This document shows positions 18,059-26,053 of a DNA stretch of 64,000 nucleotides, piece by piece. The stretch's first letter is position 1; every line of letters begins with the position of its first letter. The translations under genes were made by a program, and so were the position numbers. A model generated the notes under the pieces. That model ran no database searches, was not told the origin of the DNA, and worked only from the letters and a program-made list of their open reading frames with translations. Source of the stretch: Clostridiales bacterium Firm_14. Lineage in GTDB: Bacteria > Bacillota > Clostridia > Saccharofermentanales > Saccharofermentanaceae. The stretch covers positions 1-64,000 of the forward strand of contig LVAT01000008.1 of the NCBI GenBank assembly GCA_001604135.1, read 5' to 3'.

Positions 18059-18067
18059 TGTTATCAT
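18059..18067 (+). promoter_or_regulatory. Extended -10 giving a probable leaderless transcript
   Basis: TGTTATCAT is an extended -10 (TGnTATCAT). It ends seven bases before ATG 18074, so the start codon would be the first transcribed base. There is no Shine-Dalgarno sequence. Confidence 0.4.
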
Positions 18068-18073
18068 TCTTCT

Positions 18074-18508
18074 ATGAGACTCGAAAACGATGCAGATTTC
18101 AATTTCCTGTATAACGAGGAGTGCGAGAAGATCCCGTTTCTCTTCAAGTACAACAGAACGCGCTTCAAGGTCGCGCTTATTATCATGCTCGTCTCATTTG
18201 TCGCAATGCTTGTCCTTTTTACGCTCTTCTACAACACGCAGACAACTGAATTGATGCCTGCAGTCATACCGCAATCGACGGTTGGAGCTTACCAGTATGT
18301 GAGCAATTACGAATACGGCTATATGGTGGCGACATTGATCGCCGGATTAGTTGTCGCACTTATGGGCGGCTGGATCACGATCGCCAAATTATTGGATAAC
18401 CGTGCATTTAAGAAAGCATCACGGCTGTCAAACATGATATTTCTTAACGAACGCCACAGAATGGAAGTAGAGTGGCAGAATTGGAAAATGAATAACAGGG
18501 ATTATTGA
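18074..18508 (+). CDS. Small membrane protein of unknown function, two TM segments
   Basis: I do not recognise a family. The protein has 144 residues. A charged N-terminus with many aromatic residues is followed by membrane segment 1 (about 36-58), a ~30-residue external loop, membrane segment 2 (about 93-115) and a basic, Trp-containing C-terminus, so both ends are probably cytoplasmic. No ribosome binding site precedes the ATG; an extended -10 stands at the position expected for a leaderless mRNA. It sits alone between the rplL terminator and the tRNA promoter. Confidence 0.65.
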   Translation: MRLENDADFNFLYNEECEKIPFLFKYNRTRFKVALIIMLVSFVAMLVLFTLFYNTQTTELMPAVIPQSTVGAYQYVSNYEYGYMVATLIAGLVVALMGGWITIAKLLDNRAFKKASRLSNMIFLNERHRMEVEWQNWKMNNRDY

Positions 18509-18585
18509 TCTCTGTATACAAAACAGATGAATCGGCTATAACTCAAAATAAGTAAAAACTATATCTTCTTTTCTTCTTATTTCTA

Positions 18586-18614
18586 TTGACTTTGAAACCA
18601 TGCGTGGTTATAAT
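18586..18614 (+). promoter_or_regulatory. Promoter of the tRNA-Met-Glu-Cys cluster
   Basis: TTGACT (18586-18591), 17-bp spacer, TATAAT (18609-18614); the first tRNA begins 18 bases later. Confidence 0.9.
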
Positions 18615-18631
18615 TTCAAAGCAACTTTTAT

Positions 18632-18708
18632 GGCGGCATAGCTCAGTTGGCCAGAGCGTCCGGTTCATACCCGGCAGGTCGTAGGTTCGAATCCCACTGC
18701 CGCTACCA
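18632..18708 (+). tRNA. tRNA-Met (CAT), elongator type
   Basis: Acceptor GGCGGCA pairs with TGCCGCT, D stem GCTC/GAGC, anticodon loop TTCATAC, T loop TTCGAAT, encoded CCA. The last anticodon-stem pair (27-43) is a T-C mismatch. It lacks the initiator's three G-C anticodon pairs arrangement, so it is read as an elongator. Confidence 0.93.
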
Positions 18709-18713
18709 TAAAA

Positions 18714-18788
18714 GGCCCGTTGGTCAACCGGCTAAGACGTCGCCCTTTCACGGCGGAGTAACGAGTTCAACTCTCGTACGGGTCACCA
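18714..18788 (+). tRNA. tRNA-Glu (TTC)
   Basis: Acceptor GGCCCGT/ACGGGTC, anticodon loop CTTTCAC within stem GTCGCC/GGCGG, T loop TTCAACT, encoded CCA. It follows tRNA-Met by five bases. Confidence 0.92.
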
Positions 18789-18790
18789 AT

Positions 18791-18864
18791 GGTACCATAG
18801 CCAAGTGGTAAGGCATGGGTCTGCAAAACCCTGATCCCCAGTTCAAATCTGGGTGGTACCTCCA
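18791..18864 (+). tRNA. tRNA-Cys (GCA)
   Basis: Acceptor GGTACCA/TGGTACC, anticodon loop CTGCAAA within GGGT/ACCC, T loop TTCAAAT, encoded CCA. Last of the three-tRNA cluster. Confidence 0.93.
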
Positions 18865-18899
18865 AAGCGTCGCTTTTCTTACAAAGCGACGCTTTTTTT
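18864..18899 (+). terminator. Terminator of the tRNA cluster
   Basis: AAGCGTCGCTTT and AAAGCGACGCTT pair perfectly around a short loop, followed by TTTTTTT. It begins at the tRNA-Cys 3' end. Confidence 0.93.
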
Positions 18900-18965
18900 A
18901 CACAAATAATCAGAGTAGAATAATCGAGTTAAGATTATCAGGAATAACCGGAAGATGAGGTTTAC

Positions 18966-19919
18966 ATGAGAGACGATATTAAAGATTTACTTAAAAGATA
19001 TGATGAGATCGGCGCTTTGATCCTTGAGCAGAAGTTAGACGAATTCGGCGACCAGTTAGACCAGAAGCCTGAAGGCGTCGACGATGCGACATACGAAGAA
19101 TACATCCAGCGTCTGGCCAAGGAAGAGACCGACATGGCTACGACCAAGCTCGAGAATGAGCCTGACGAGAAGCTCGGCGGAAAGTCTATGAGAGAGCTTT
19201 TCGACGAACTGGACTTCGAAGAGAAGACAGAAGCTCTTGAATACGCAGCTCTTAACCTCGACAGAGGCGTGCCGCAGTCTCTGGTTGCAAGCATCGCAAC
19301 TGAGCCTGCCGATATGGTAAGAGATTACTGCGGCAAGATAATCGGCGAATGCGCATGGACAGAAGACGAGCTTACTGACGAGAATGTTCTTTTCGAGATG
19401 CAGTTCCAGAAGGCCATCGCATGCTTTGACGTCCTCACGGTAATGAAGGAACCCTGCTTCATCCAGGCAGTCCTCGACCGTTATTTAAGCTATGGCCAGA
19501 CACGTGAATTCGTAGCAGAGTCCATTGCCGGATATGTTGAGGCATTCCCTGAAGTATCTGAGCCTTTCCTTATCAGCATCCTTGAGAGCAATGTCGAAGA
19601 CGGCCTGGAAGGCCCTTATGAAGACGTAGTCATCATGCTCACCGAGATCGGCAAAGAGCATAAGACCGAAGAGATCTACCAGACCTTAAGACACGCTTTC
19701 AGATACATGACCAATAAGATCTATGCGGTCATCTGCCTCGCTGATTACGGCGATGACAGGGCTGTAGCGATGTTCAAGAATTACATCAACAGAAATCAGA
19801 AGACTATCGAGAGAGACTTGTTCTATGAAATGATGTCCGCGATCCAGCACTTAGGCGGCGACATCTCGGATATCCAGGATCCGTTCGGCGATTTTCAGAA
19901 GAAACAGGGCAAGAAATAA
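18966..19919 (+). CDS. Acidic, probably helical-repeat protein of unknown function
   Basis: I do not recognise a named family. The 317-residue protein is very acidic, has no signal peptide or membrane segment and reads as mostly helical. The middle and C-terminal thirds contain helix pairs of about 35-40 residues (for example TREFVAESIAGYVEAFPEVS and the segment around MTNKIYAVICLADYGDD) that resemble HEAT-type repeats. GAGG precedes the ATG by six bases. Its stop is directly followed by the ATG of the GH26 gene with no spacer, so the two are translationally linked. Confidence 0.7.
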   Translation: MRDDIKDLLKRYDEIGALILEQKLDEFGDQLDQKPEGVDDATYEEYIQRLAKEETDMATTKLENEPDEKLGGKSMRELFDELDFEEKTEALEYAALNLDRGVPQSLVASIATEPADMVRDYCGKIIGECAWTEDELTDENVLFEMQFQKAIACFDVLTVMKEPCFIQAVLDRYLSYGQTREFVAESIAGYVEAFPEVSEPFLISILESNVEDGLEGPYEDVVIMLTEIGKEHKTEEIYQTLRHAFRYMTNKIYAVICLADYGDDRAVAMFKNYINRNQKTIERDLFYEMMSAIQHLGGDISDIQDPFGDFQKKQGKK

Positions 19920-21023
19920 ATGACAGCAAAATACAGAAGATCAGATAAGCTCGAGAGCCTCTTGGGCATATTAAGAGACTTCTCGGATAGCGACAGGATA
20001 ATGTTCGGCCAGCAGAACTGCGGCCACATCGGCGTGTCCATCAGCGTAAATGACGGCACTGAATCAGACTGCAAGAATCTGACTGGCAGCCACCCCGCAG
20101 TCGCAGGCATCGACACACTCAGCTTTTTGGGTTATGAGGGCAAGATGAGCGACCTCGTCACGGTCGTAAAGAACTTAAGGCGTCAGGGCCTCATCATCAC
20201 GCTCTCTTCGCACATGCCGAACTTCACGCTTGGCGGCGACGAGTTCTACGATTACTCGCCCAACTATACCGACGGCGACTGCGGCAGGAGAATATTGCCC
20301 GGCGGCGACTTGAACGACAAGTACAAGAGGTTCCTTGACATGATCGCTGAGTTCGCATCACTGTGCATCGACGTCGAAGGCGAAAAGATCCCCATGGTCT
20401 TCCGCCCCTTCCACGAATGCAACGGCGACTGGTTCTGGTGGGGCAAGAGTTTCCTGACAGACGAAGAATTCATCGAACTCTTCAGATATACGGTCGATTA
20501 TCTCCTGGGCGACAAGGGCGTCGACAACCTCGCGATCTGCTATTCACCCAACGGCTTCATCAATAACGAAGACGAATACCTCGCTAGATATCCCGGCGAC
20601 GAATATATCGACATTATGGGCCTCGATCTTTATAACGACAAGCCTCACAAGGGCGACGGATTCTTCCATAAGATGTCCTCATCAATTGATGTGGTCTACA
20701 AGATCTCGAAAGAGAGAGGCAAGATAACAGCGCTCACGGAGATCGGCTACCGCTCCCTTGAGACCGAGAACGGCTATTTCGAAGGCCTTGCACCCTTGGA
20801 CAACACGATCCCTGACTGGTTCACCGAACTCCTCGACGCAGTCACATCCACGGAGGGCGGCAGGCGCCTCTCATACATGCTTACCTGGGCGAACTTCTCA
20901 GATACCCAGTTCTGGATCCCGTTCGTCACAGAAGACTTCAGACACGAGATGGCTGACAACTTCATAAAGTTCGCCGAAGACCACCGCATCAAGATGGCTC
21001 CAGTGTTTGATTTCAATGATTAG
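19920..21023 (+). CDS. Glycoside hydrolase family 26 protein, beta-mannanase-like, apparently cytosolic
   Basis: Clan GH-A TIM-barrel glycosidase. The GH26 signature FRPFHECNGDWFWWG carries the acid/base Glu; the nucleophile Glu is expected in TALTEIGYRS about 115 residues later. AICYSPNG and IMGLDLYN fit the barrel strands. The 367 residues are one catalytic domain without carbohydrate-binding module, signal peptide or anchor, so it probably acts on imported mannooligosaccharides or a cytosolic substrate. No transporter or mannose gene is adjacent. Its first codon abuts the stop of the upstream acidic protein. Exact activity (mannanase, mannobiohydrolase or other) is uncertain. Confidence 0.85.
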   Translation: MTAKYRRSDKLESLLGILRDFSDSDRIMFGQQNCGHIGVSISVNDGTESDCKNLTGSHPAVAGIDTLSFLGYEGKMSDLVTVVKNLRRQGLIITLSSHMPNFTLGGDEFYDYSPNYTDGDCGRRILPGGDLNDKYKRFLDMIAEFASLCIDVEGEKIPMVFRPFHECNGDWFWWGKSFLTDEEFIELFRYTVDYLLGDKGVDNLAICYSPNGFINNEDEYLARYPGDEYIDIMGLDLYNDKPHKGDGFFHKMSSSIDVVYKISKERGKITALTEIGYRSLETENGYFEGLAPLDNTIPDWFTELLDAVTSTEGGRRLSYMLTWANFSDTQFWIPFVTEDFRHEMADNFIKFAEDHRIKMAPVFDFND

Positions 21024-21035
21024 GTCTGATAAGAT
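21007..21035 (+). promoter_or_regulatory. Promoter of tRNA-Gly (CCC), inside the GH26 3' end
   Basis: TTGATT (21007-21012), 17-bp spacer, TAAGAT (21030-21035) with an upstream TG; the tRNA starts 21 bases later. Confidence 0.6.
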
Positions 21036-21055
21036 TTCTTTGTTTTAAGACCTTT

Positions 21056-21131
<76 letters not shown>

Positions 21132-21139
21132 GCATAACT

Positions 21140-21175
21140 GATCCCTTTCCGAGTTACAGGAAAGGGATCTTTTTT
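21140..21175 (+). terminator. Terminator of tRNA-Gly (CCC)
   Basis: GATCCCTTTCC and GGAAAGGGATC form a perfect 11-bp stem with an 8-base loop, followed by TTTTTT. The remaining ~250 bp before rubredoxin hold no supported gene; they are A/C-rich on the + strand. Confidence 0.93.
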
Positions 21176-21427
21176 GTCCTTTTAACCTCATCCGAACCGA
21201 CAAGTTCTACATCAAAATCGACAGGATTGCCGGCATGCTTTGCCCAAAAACTCTCTCCCAAACCTTCAAAGCAATACAAATACCTGCAAAAGCCTGCAAA
21301 ACCCGACAAGGAAAACTCCGAAAACCGCTGAATCAGCAGACAAGAAAATATACACCTGAAACTGATATTAAAACCCGCAAAAGATATGTAAAATCAATTT
21401 ATAACCTAATCCAAGGAGGATAAATTT

Positions 21428-21586
21428 ATGCAGAAATATGTTTGCGCATTATGCGGATACGAATATGACCCTGAGATCGGTGATCCCGACAGCGGAATTG
21501 CACCCGGCACAGCGTTCGAGGATATCCCTGAGGATTGGGTATGCCCTGTTTGCGGTGTAGGCAAGGAGAATTTCCAGCCCGCATAA
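21428..21586 (+). CDS. Rubredoxin
   Basis: Small iron-sulfur electron carrier, 52 residues, too short for the track. The translation starts [19 protein letters not shown] and has [11 protein letters not shown] near the end, giving the two CxxCG knuckles that hold one iron; [10 protein letters not shown] is the family signature. A near-perfect AAGGAGGATAA precedes the ATG. It stands alone, followed by a terminator, and in anaerobes often serves oxygen or peroxide reduction. Confidence 0.96.
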   Translation: MQKYVCALCGYEYDPEIGDPDSGIAPGTAFEDIPEDWVCPVCGVGKENFQPA

Positions 21587-21602
21587 TCGATAAGATCAAT
21601 CT

Positions 21603-21657
21603 GCGGGTCCGTGTAAGGCTTAAGATAAGAGGCTATAGCACGGGCCCGCTTATTTTT
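21603..21657 (+). terminator. Terminator after rubredoxin
   Basis: GCGGGTCCGTG pairs with CACGGGCCCGC (one T-G pair) around a ~25-base loop, followed by TTATTTTT. Confidence 0.8.
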
Positions 21658-21673
21658 GAAAGCAGGATTAACC

Positions 21674-22804
21674 ATGGCAGAGCAGACTAAAACGATCAAC
21701 AGAGAGAAAACGATAGTCAGGACGGGTATCATAGGGATAATAGCCAATGTTTTTCTGGCATCCTTCAAGGCCCTTATCGGCGTTGCCGTACATTCAACGG
21801 CGATGGTGCTTGATGCCGTCAACAACTTCAGTGACGTCTTATCTTCCGTGGTTGCGATCATAGGCACCAAGATAGCTTCCAAGAAGCCGGATTATAAGCA
21901 TCCGCTGGGCCACGGGCGTGTCGAGTATCTGGCACAGATGATCATTGCCGCCCTGATCCTTTATGCAGGTATTACGGCTCTCTGGGAATCTGTTCAGAAG
22001 ATCATCCATCCTGTGGCGGCAGACCACAGTGCGCTTTCTCTTACGGTCATATCTGTGGCGATCGCAGTTAAGATCGTTCTTGGATTATTCGTTAAGGGAC
22101 AGGGAAAGAAAGTCAAATCAGATCTTCTTATCTCATCCGGAACGGATGCGCTTTTCGACGCAATACTTTCCACTGCAGTCCTTATATCCGCGGTAATACT
22201 TTTGATCTTCAAGTTCAATATCGAAGCTTATGTCAGTGTCATCATTTCACTGTTTATCCTTAAGGCTGGTTTCGAGATCATAAAAGAGGCCGTCGATGAC
22301 ATGGTAGGACACAGAGTGGAAGCCGAATATACGAAGAAGGTAAAAGAGAGCGTGCTGTCTTTTAGCGAAGTCTATGGCGCTTACGATATTGTCCTTCACA
22401 ACTACGGTCCTGACAAATATCTCGGTTCGCTTCATATCGAAGTCGATGACACGATGACCGCTGATAAGATCGATGCGCTCACAAGATGCATCACGGCCAA
22501 GGTCTATCAGGATACCGGGATCTTTATCACAGCGATAGGTCTTTATTCAAGGAACTCCTCTAACGAGAAGCTCATGCACATGAGAGATGAGATCGAGAAG
22601 CTTGTCGTAGATCACAAGCATATCAAGCAGATCCACGGTTTCTATGTCGATGAGGAGAATAAAAGGATCACTTTCGACGTTGTCGTTGATTTCGATGAGA
22701 AAGACAGGGCAGGCCTTGTAGCTCATATCACTGATGATGTTAAGAAAGCGCTGCCAGAATATGAGGTTGCTGTTGCGCTCGACAGTGATATAAGCGACCA
22801 GTAA
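21674..22804 (+). CDS. Cation diffusion facilitator family transporter
   Basis: Proton-coupled efflux of divalent metals such as Mn, Zn or Fe across the cytoplasmic membrane. The first ~210 residues hold about six membrane segments, with the metal-site helix in VLDAVNNFSDVLSS and the cytoplasmic loop HPLGHGRVEYL typical of MntE/FieF-like members. The C-terminal half is a cytosolic CDF dimerisation domain, longer than average. The track uses TTG 21656; ATG 21674 follows AGGA at normal spacing, giving 376 residues. The cation cannot be decided from the sequence. Confidence 0.92.
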   Translation: MAEQTKTINREKTIVRTGIIGIIANVFLASFKALIGVAVHSTAMVLDAVNNFSDVLSSVVAIIGTKIASKKPDYKHPLGHGRVEYLAQMIIAALILYAGITALWESVQKIIHPVAADHSALSLTVISVAIAVKIVLGLFVKGQGKKVKSDLLISSGTDALFDAILSTAVLISAVILLIFKFNIEAYVSVIISLFILKAGFEIIKEAVDDMVGHRVEAEYTKKVKESVLSFSEVYGAYDIVLHNYGPDKYLGSLHIEVDDTMTADKIDALTRCITAKVYQDTGIFITAIGLYSRNSSNEKLMHMRDEIEKLVVDHKHIKQIHGFYVDEENKRITFDVVVDFDEKDRAGLVAHITDDVKKALPEYEVAVALDSDISDQ

Positions 22805-22877
22805 AAGGCAATTCCGTCCACACACCCATTAAACTGCATAAAAAGTAAGGCTTTTCCCGTGCAAACAGTGCGATTGC

Positions 22878-22905
22878 TTGATTATGCCTAGTCGTATGAT
22901 ATTAT
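22878..22905 (+). promoter_or_regulatory. Candidate promoter of the YfhO-like gene
   Basis: TTGATT (22878-22883), 16-bp spacer, TATTAT (22900-22905). Confidence 0.55.
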
Positions 22906-22955
22906 CTTTTTGATTAATAATTAGAAAAGCGATTTTGCAGGAGATAATCGGAACT

Positions 22956-25232
22956 TTGGATACTTCAGTGAAATTAAAGAAGAATAATGGCTTGCTTAAA
23001 TGCACCATTATCGGTTTTATTACCGCATGTCTTACTTTCATCTTTTTTGTCATTAAGAACGGCGGGATCTTAACGATCTGCGATGACTTCAATTCACAAC
23101 AGCTGACATTTGCCCAGGCTCTGTGGAATGCCGTTCATTACGGCAACGGCGGCGAGTGGACCTGGAATCTCGATCTCGGTTCATCAGTCCTGAACGGTTT
23201 TGCTTTCTATAATCTCGGAAGCCCGTTCTATTGGATATTCTTAGCGCTCCCCAAAGGCGTTTTCCCTTATCTTGTAGCGCCCCTTTATATCCTGAAATAT
23301 ACCGTTGCGACTGTTACCGCATATATTTATCTGCGTCTGTTCACCAAGAATGAAGAGGGCAGGAAGGATAATTTCGCCATCGTCGGCGCGCTCCTTTATG
23401 CGTTTTCAGGCTTCCAGGCAGTAAATCTCATGTTCTTCCACTTCCATGATGTAGTGGCATTTTTCCCGCTGCTGCTCTGGGGCGTCGAGACGATTGATGA
23501 CAAAAAGAGGAGACCGCTATTCGTTCTCGCGATCTTCATTAACTGCACAGTAAACTATTTCTTCTTCATCCAGGAAGTAATATTCATGGTCATCTATTTC
23601 CTCTTCAGATACTGGAAGCAGCCTGTTAAGGAAATACTGAAGAAGATGGTCACATGCATCCTCTGCGGCATTCTCGGTGTCGGCATGGCTGCCGCCATCT
23701 TCGTGCCCAGTGTCCTTTACATCAAGGGCAACACAAGAAGTGAGATGGCTCTTTACCTGAAGAACTTTGTATTCGATTCGAAGTCACTCCTGCACCTGAT
23801 CAAGGGCACGCTCCTTCCGGGTGACGTCATGCCTGCAAACAGCGCAGTCATCTATCAGAACTGGGATTCGCCTTCATGCTATCTGCCTTTGTTCGGCATC
23901 TCACTTGTTATCGCATTCATCGGCAAGGACAGAAGCTGGCTGCAAAAGCTCCTGTTATTCCTTTTCGCCTGCTCGATATTCCCGTTTATGTCATCAGGCT
24001 TCCTGCTCTTCACGGCCGTATACCAGCGCTGGTGGTATATGTTCGTGCTCGTAATGGCACTTGCTACGGTCAAGGTCCTCGAAGACCCCAAGGAATATTT
24101 CATGTCCAAGGGCCTTTTGCTTTACGTTCTGGCAACAACGGTATTCTTCCTTGCCATAAAGTTCGTGGACTGGAACATTAACAAAGAGCAGATCGTATTC
24201 TATGAAGACAGATTTACGTATTTCTATATAATCGCGGTCTCAGGCCCTGTGATCCTCGATATACTTCACAGGACGAACAAGCTTAAGTTTAACGTCGTTC
24301 TCGCATTGACGATGGCTTTCTGCGCATTCACGACCGGTCTTACGCTTTACTACTACAAAGACGATGACACATCCGAATACATCGCGAAATACGAAGCTTC
24401 GCTTAACCTTAAGACGTTGAACGACCAGTACAGATATCATACGAGAGACAATGTCTTCGCGTTGGTCGGAGGCGGAAGCAGCATCGGATGCTTCAGTTCC
24501 ACTATCGAAAACTCCGCGCATGAGTTCAATACTCTCCTTGAGGTCGATACCAACAACTCCAGCCAGGGAAGGATCAATGTACCCGGTCTGGGACAGCTCC
24601 TGGGCGGCAGATACATGATCACCGGCGATGCAGCTGCTGAGAATATCGTCGATACCGTAAGCTATAAGGGCAAGACTTTGTATGTGACCGAGCAGGAAGC
24701 ATTCCCGATCGGATTTGCCATGGACAAGTACATGTATGCAAACGAACTGGCAAAGACTTCTTTCGACAAGCGCGGAATCGCATTGATGAATGCAGCGGTC
24801 ATAATGCCCGGTGTAGAGTCAGAGGTTACTTCCTGCATGACTCACATCGATGTAAGCAGCATCGACTACAATGCATCGACAGATGACATGGCCAGGGCTG
24901 CGCAGCAGAACGCGGTCGGGGATTTCTCCAGAGACTATCACGGATTTAAGTGCACAACAGATTACGGCAAAGAGACGATGGTCTATTTCTCCGTTCCGAA
25001 CGACAAGGGCTGGACGGTAACGATAGACGGTCAGAAGACATCTGTCACAGACTCATGCGGAATGATGCTGCTTAAGGTTCCTGCAGGACATCACGCAATA
25101 GAATTTACTTATCACACCGTGGGGCTTAAGGCGGGCATAGCGCTTGCTATAGTCTCCTGGGTTGCTTTTGCAGGTCTTTGCGTTTACCTGAAGATAAATG
25201 GAAAGAAGTCCGGAAAGGGGGCAAAAGCATGA
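22956..25232 (+). CDS. YfhO-family polytopic membrane protein, putative glycosyltransferase
   Basis: Large GT-C-like membrane protein related to YfhO, which in other Firmicutes adds sugars to lipoteichoic acid or related polymers from an undecaprenyl-phosphate sugar donor. About a dozen membrane segments fill residues 15-490, with the acidic first loop (TICDDFNSQQ) typical of the family. A large extracytoplasmic domain follows, with VPNDKGWTVTIDGQ, then a final membrane segment near the C-terminus. The track starts at TTG 22935; the AGGAG at 22940 points to TTG 22956 (MDTSVKLKKNN), though its spacing is long. The stop overlaps the next ATG. Confidence 0.8.
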   Translation: MDTSVKLKKNNGLLKCTIIGFITACLTFIFFVIKNGGILTICDDFNSQQLTFAQALWNAVHYGNGGEWTWNLDLGSSVLNGFAFYNLGSPFYWIFLALPKGVFPYLVAPLYILKYTVATVTAYIYLRLFTKNEEGRKDNFAIVGALLYAFSGFQAVNLMFFHFHDVVAFFPLLLWGVETIDDKKRRPLFVLAIFINCTVNYFFFIQEVIFMVIYFLFRYWKQPVKEILKKMVTCILCGILGVGMAAAIFVPSVLYIKGNTRSEMALYLKNFVFDSKSLLHLIKGTLLPGDVMPANSAVIYQNWDSPSCYLPLFGISLVIAFIGKDRSWLQKLLLFLFACSIFPFMSSGFLLFTAVYQRWWYMFVLVMALATVKVLEDPKEYFMSKGLLLYVLATTVFFLAIKFVDWNINKEQIVFYEDRFTYFYIIAVSGPVILDILHRTNKLKFNVVLALTMAFCAFTTGLTLYYYKDDDTSEYIAKYEASLNLKTLNDQYRYHTRDNVFALVGGGSSIGCFSSTIENSAHEFNTLLEVDTNNSSQGRINVPGLGQLLGGRYMITGDAAAENIVDTVSYKGKTLYVTEQEAFPIGFAMDKYMYANELAKTSFDKRGIALMNAAVIMPGVESEVTSCMTHIDVSSIDYNASTDDMARAAQQNAVGDFSRDYHGFKCTTDYGKETMVYFSVPNDKGWTVTIDGQKTSVTDSCGMMLLKVPAGHHAIEFTYHTVGLKAGIALAIVSWVAFAGLCVYLKINGKKSGKGAKA

Positions 25233-25771
25233 GTAATAAACTTTTCGAGAAAAAGAATATAAGATCACTTGTAATCTGCCTGGAGATCATTTTCCTCGCA
25301 GCTCTCGCGGTGCTGGCAGTCTTTACTTACAGAAACAGCAGGCCGGTTGCTTTTAAGACTTCCGGAATGACGGTCGTATCACAGGGAGATGGTCAGGGCG
25401 TTGACTTTAAACTCGACGGTATCGAGAAGTCTACGGACGGCGGCAAGGAATACATAACCGTCAAGGGCTGGGTATTGCAGCAGGGCATAGAGTCCAAGAC
25501 ATCCGATACGATCAAGGTCGTCCTCATGGACATCAATACCGGCAGATGCTACAGCATCCCGACGGAAAGAACGTCCAAGATCAGCCTGACCAGGCAGTAT
25601 TATGACGGAACCACATATGATGATTCCGGCTTTGAGGGCAAGATCGGCCTCGGCAAGGAGATCAATTCTTCCAGCGAATACCAGGTGCTTATCTATCTGA
25701 AGAATTCAGAAGGAAAGAAGCTCGTTGACACCCAGACCGGAGTCTTCGGGTGGATCAATGCGCACGCCTGA
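25229..25771 (+). CDS. Single-pass membrane protein of unknown function
   Basis: 180 residues: a short basic N-terminus, one membrane segment at about 14-36 and an extracytoplasmic domain of about 140 residues rich in beta-type sequence (KEYITVKGWVLQ, YQVLIYLKN). I do not recognise the family. The ATG follows AAAGGGGG and overlaps the stop of the YfhO-like gene (ATGA), so it probably works with that protein at the cell surface. The track start at 25178 lies inside the upstream gene and is rejected. Confidence 0.75.
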   Translation: MSNKLFEKKNIRSLVICLEIIFLAALAVLAVFTYRNSRPVAFKTSGMTVVSQGDGQGVDFKLDGIEKSTDGGKEYITVKGWVLQQGIESKTSDTIKVVLMDINTGRCYSIPTERTSKISLTRQYYDGTTYDDSGFEGKIGLGKEINSSSEYQVLIYLKNSEGKKLVDTQTGVFGWINAHA

Positions 25772-25816
25772 AATCGAGGCACTTTTTAAGACTGATTATT
25801 TATTGAAAAAAACTTG

Positions 25817-25845
25817 TTGACAAAAACAAGGCTCGACCATATAAT
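25817..25845 (+). promoter_or_regulatory. Promoter of tRNA-Gly (GCC)
   Basis: Consensus TTGACA (25817-25822), 17-bp spacer, TATAAT (25840-25845); tRNA begins 11 bases later. Confidence 0.92.
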
Positions 25846-25855
25846 AATCAGGCAC

Positions 25856-25930
25856 GCGGGATTAACTCAGTGGTAGAGTGTCACCTTGCCAAGGTGAAAG
25901 TCGCGAGTCCGAATCTCGTATCCCGCTCCA
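25856..25930 (+). tRNA. tRNA-Gly (GCC)
   Basis: Acceptor GCGGGAT/ATCCCGC, anticodon stem TCACC/GGTGA with loop TTGCCAA, T loop TCCGAAT, encoded TCCA. Confidence 0.93.
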
Positions 25931-25938
25931 CTAAGATC

Positions 25939-25968
25939 AAGGTTGCTTCATCGAAGCAACCTTTTTTT
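25939..25968 (+). terminator. Terminator of tRNA-Gly (GCC)
   Basis: AAGGTTGCTTC-ATC-GAAGCAACCTT, a perfect 11-bp stem, followed by TTTTT. Confidence 0.94.
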
Positions 25969-26053
25969 ATTGCCCCGAATCAGGCCATACAAAAAGGGGC
26001 CCTTTACAGGACCCGCTTTCCGTAATATCCAAACAGAACGATAGTTATAAGAT

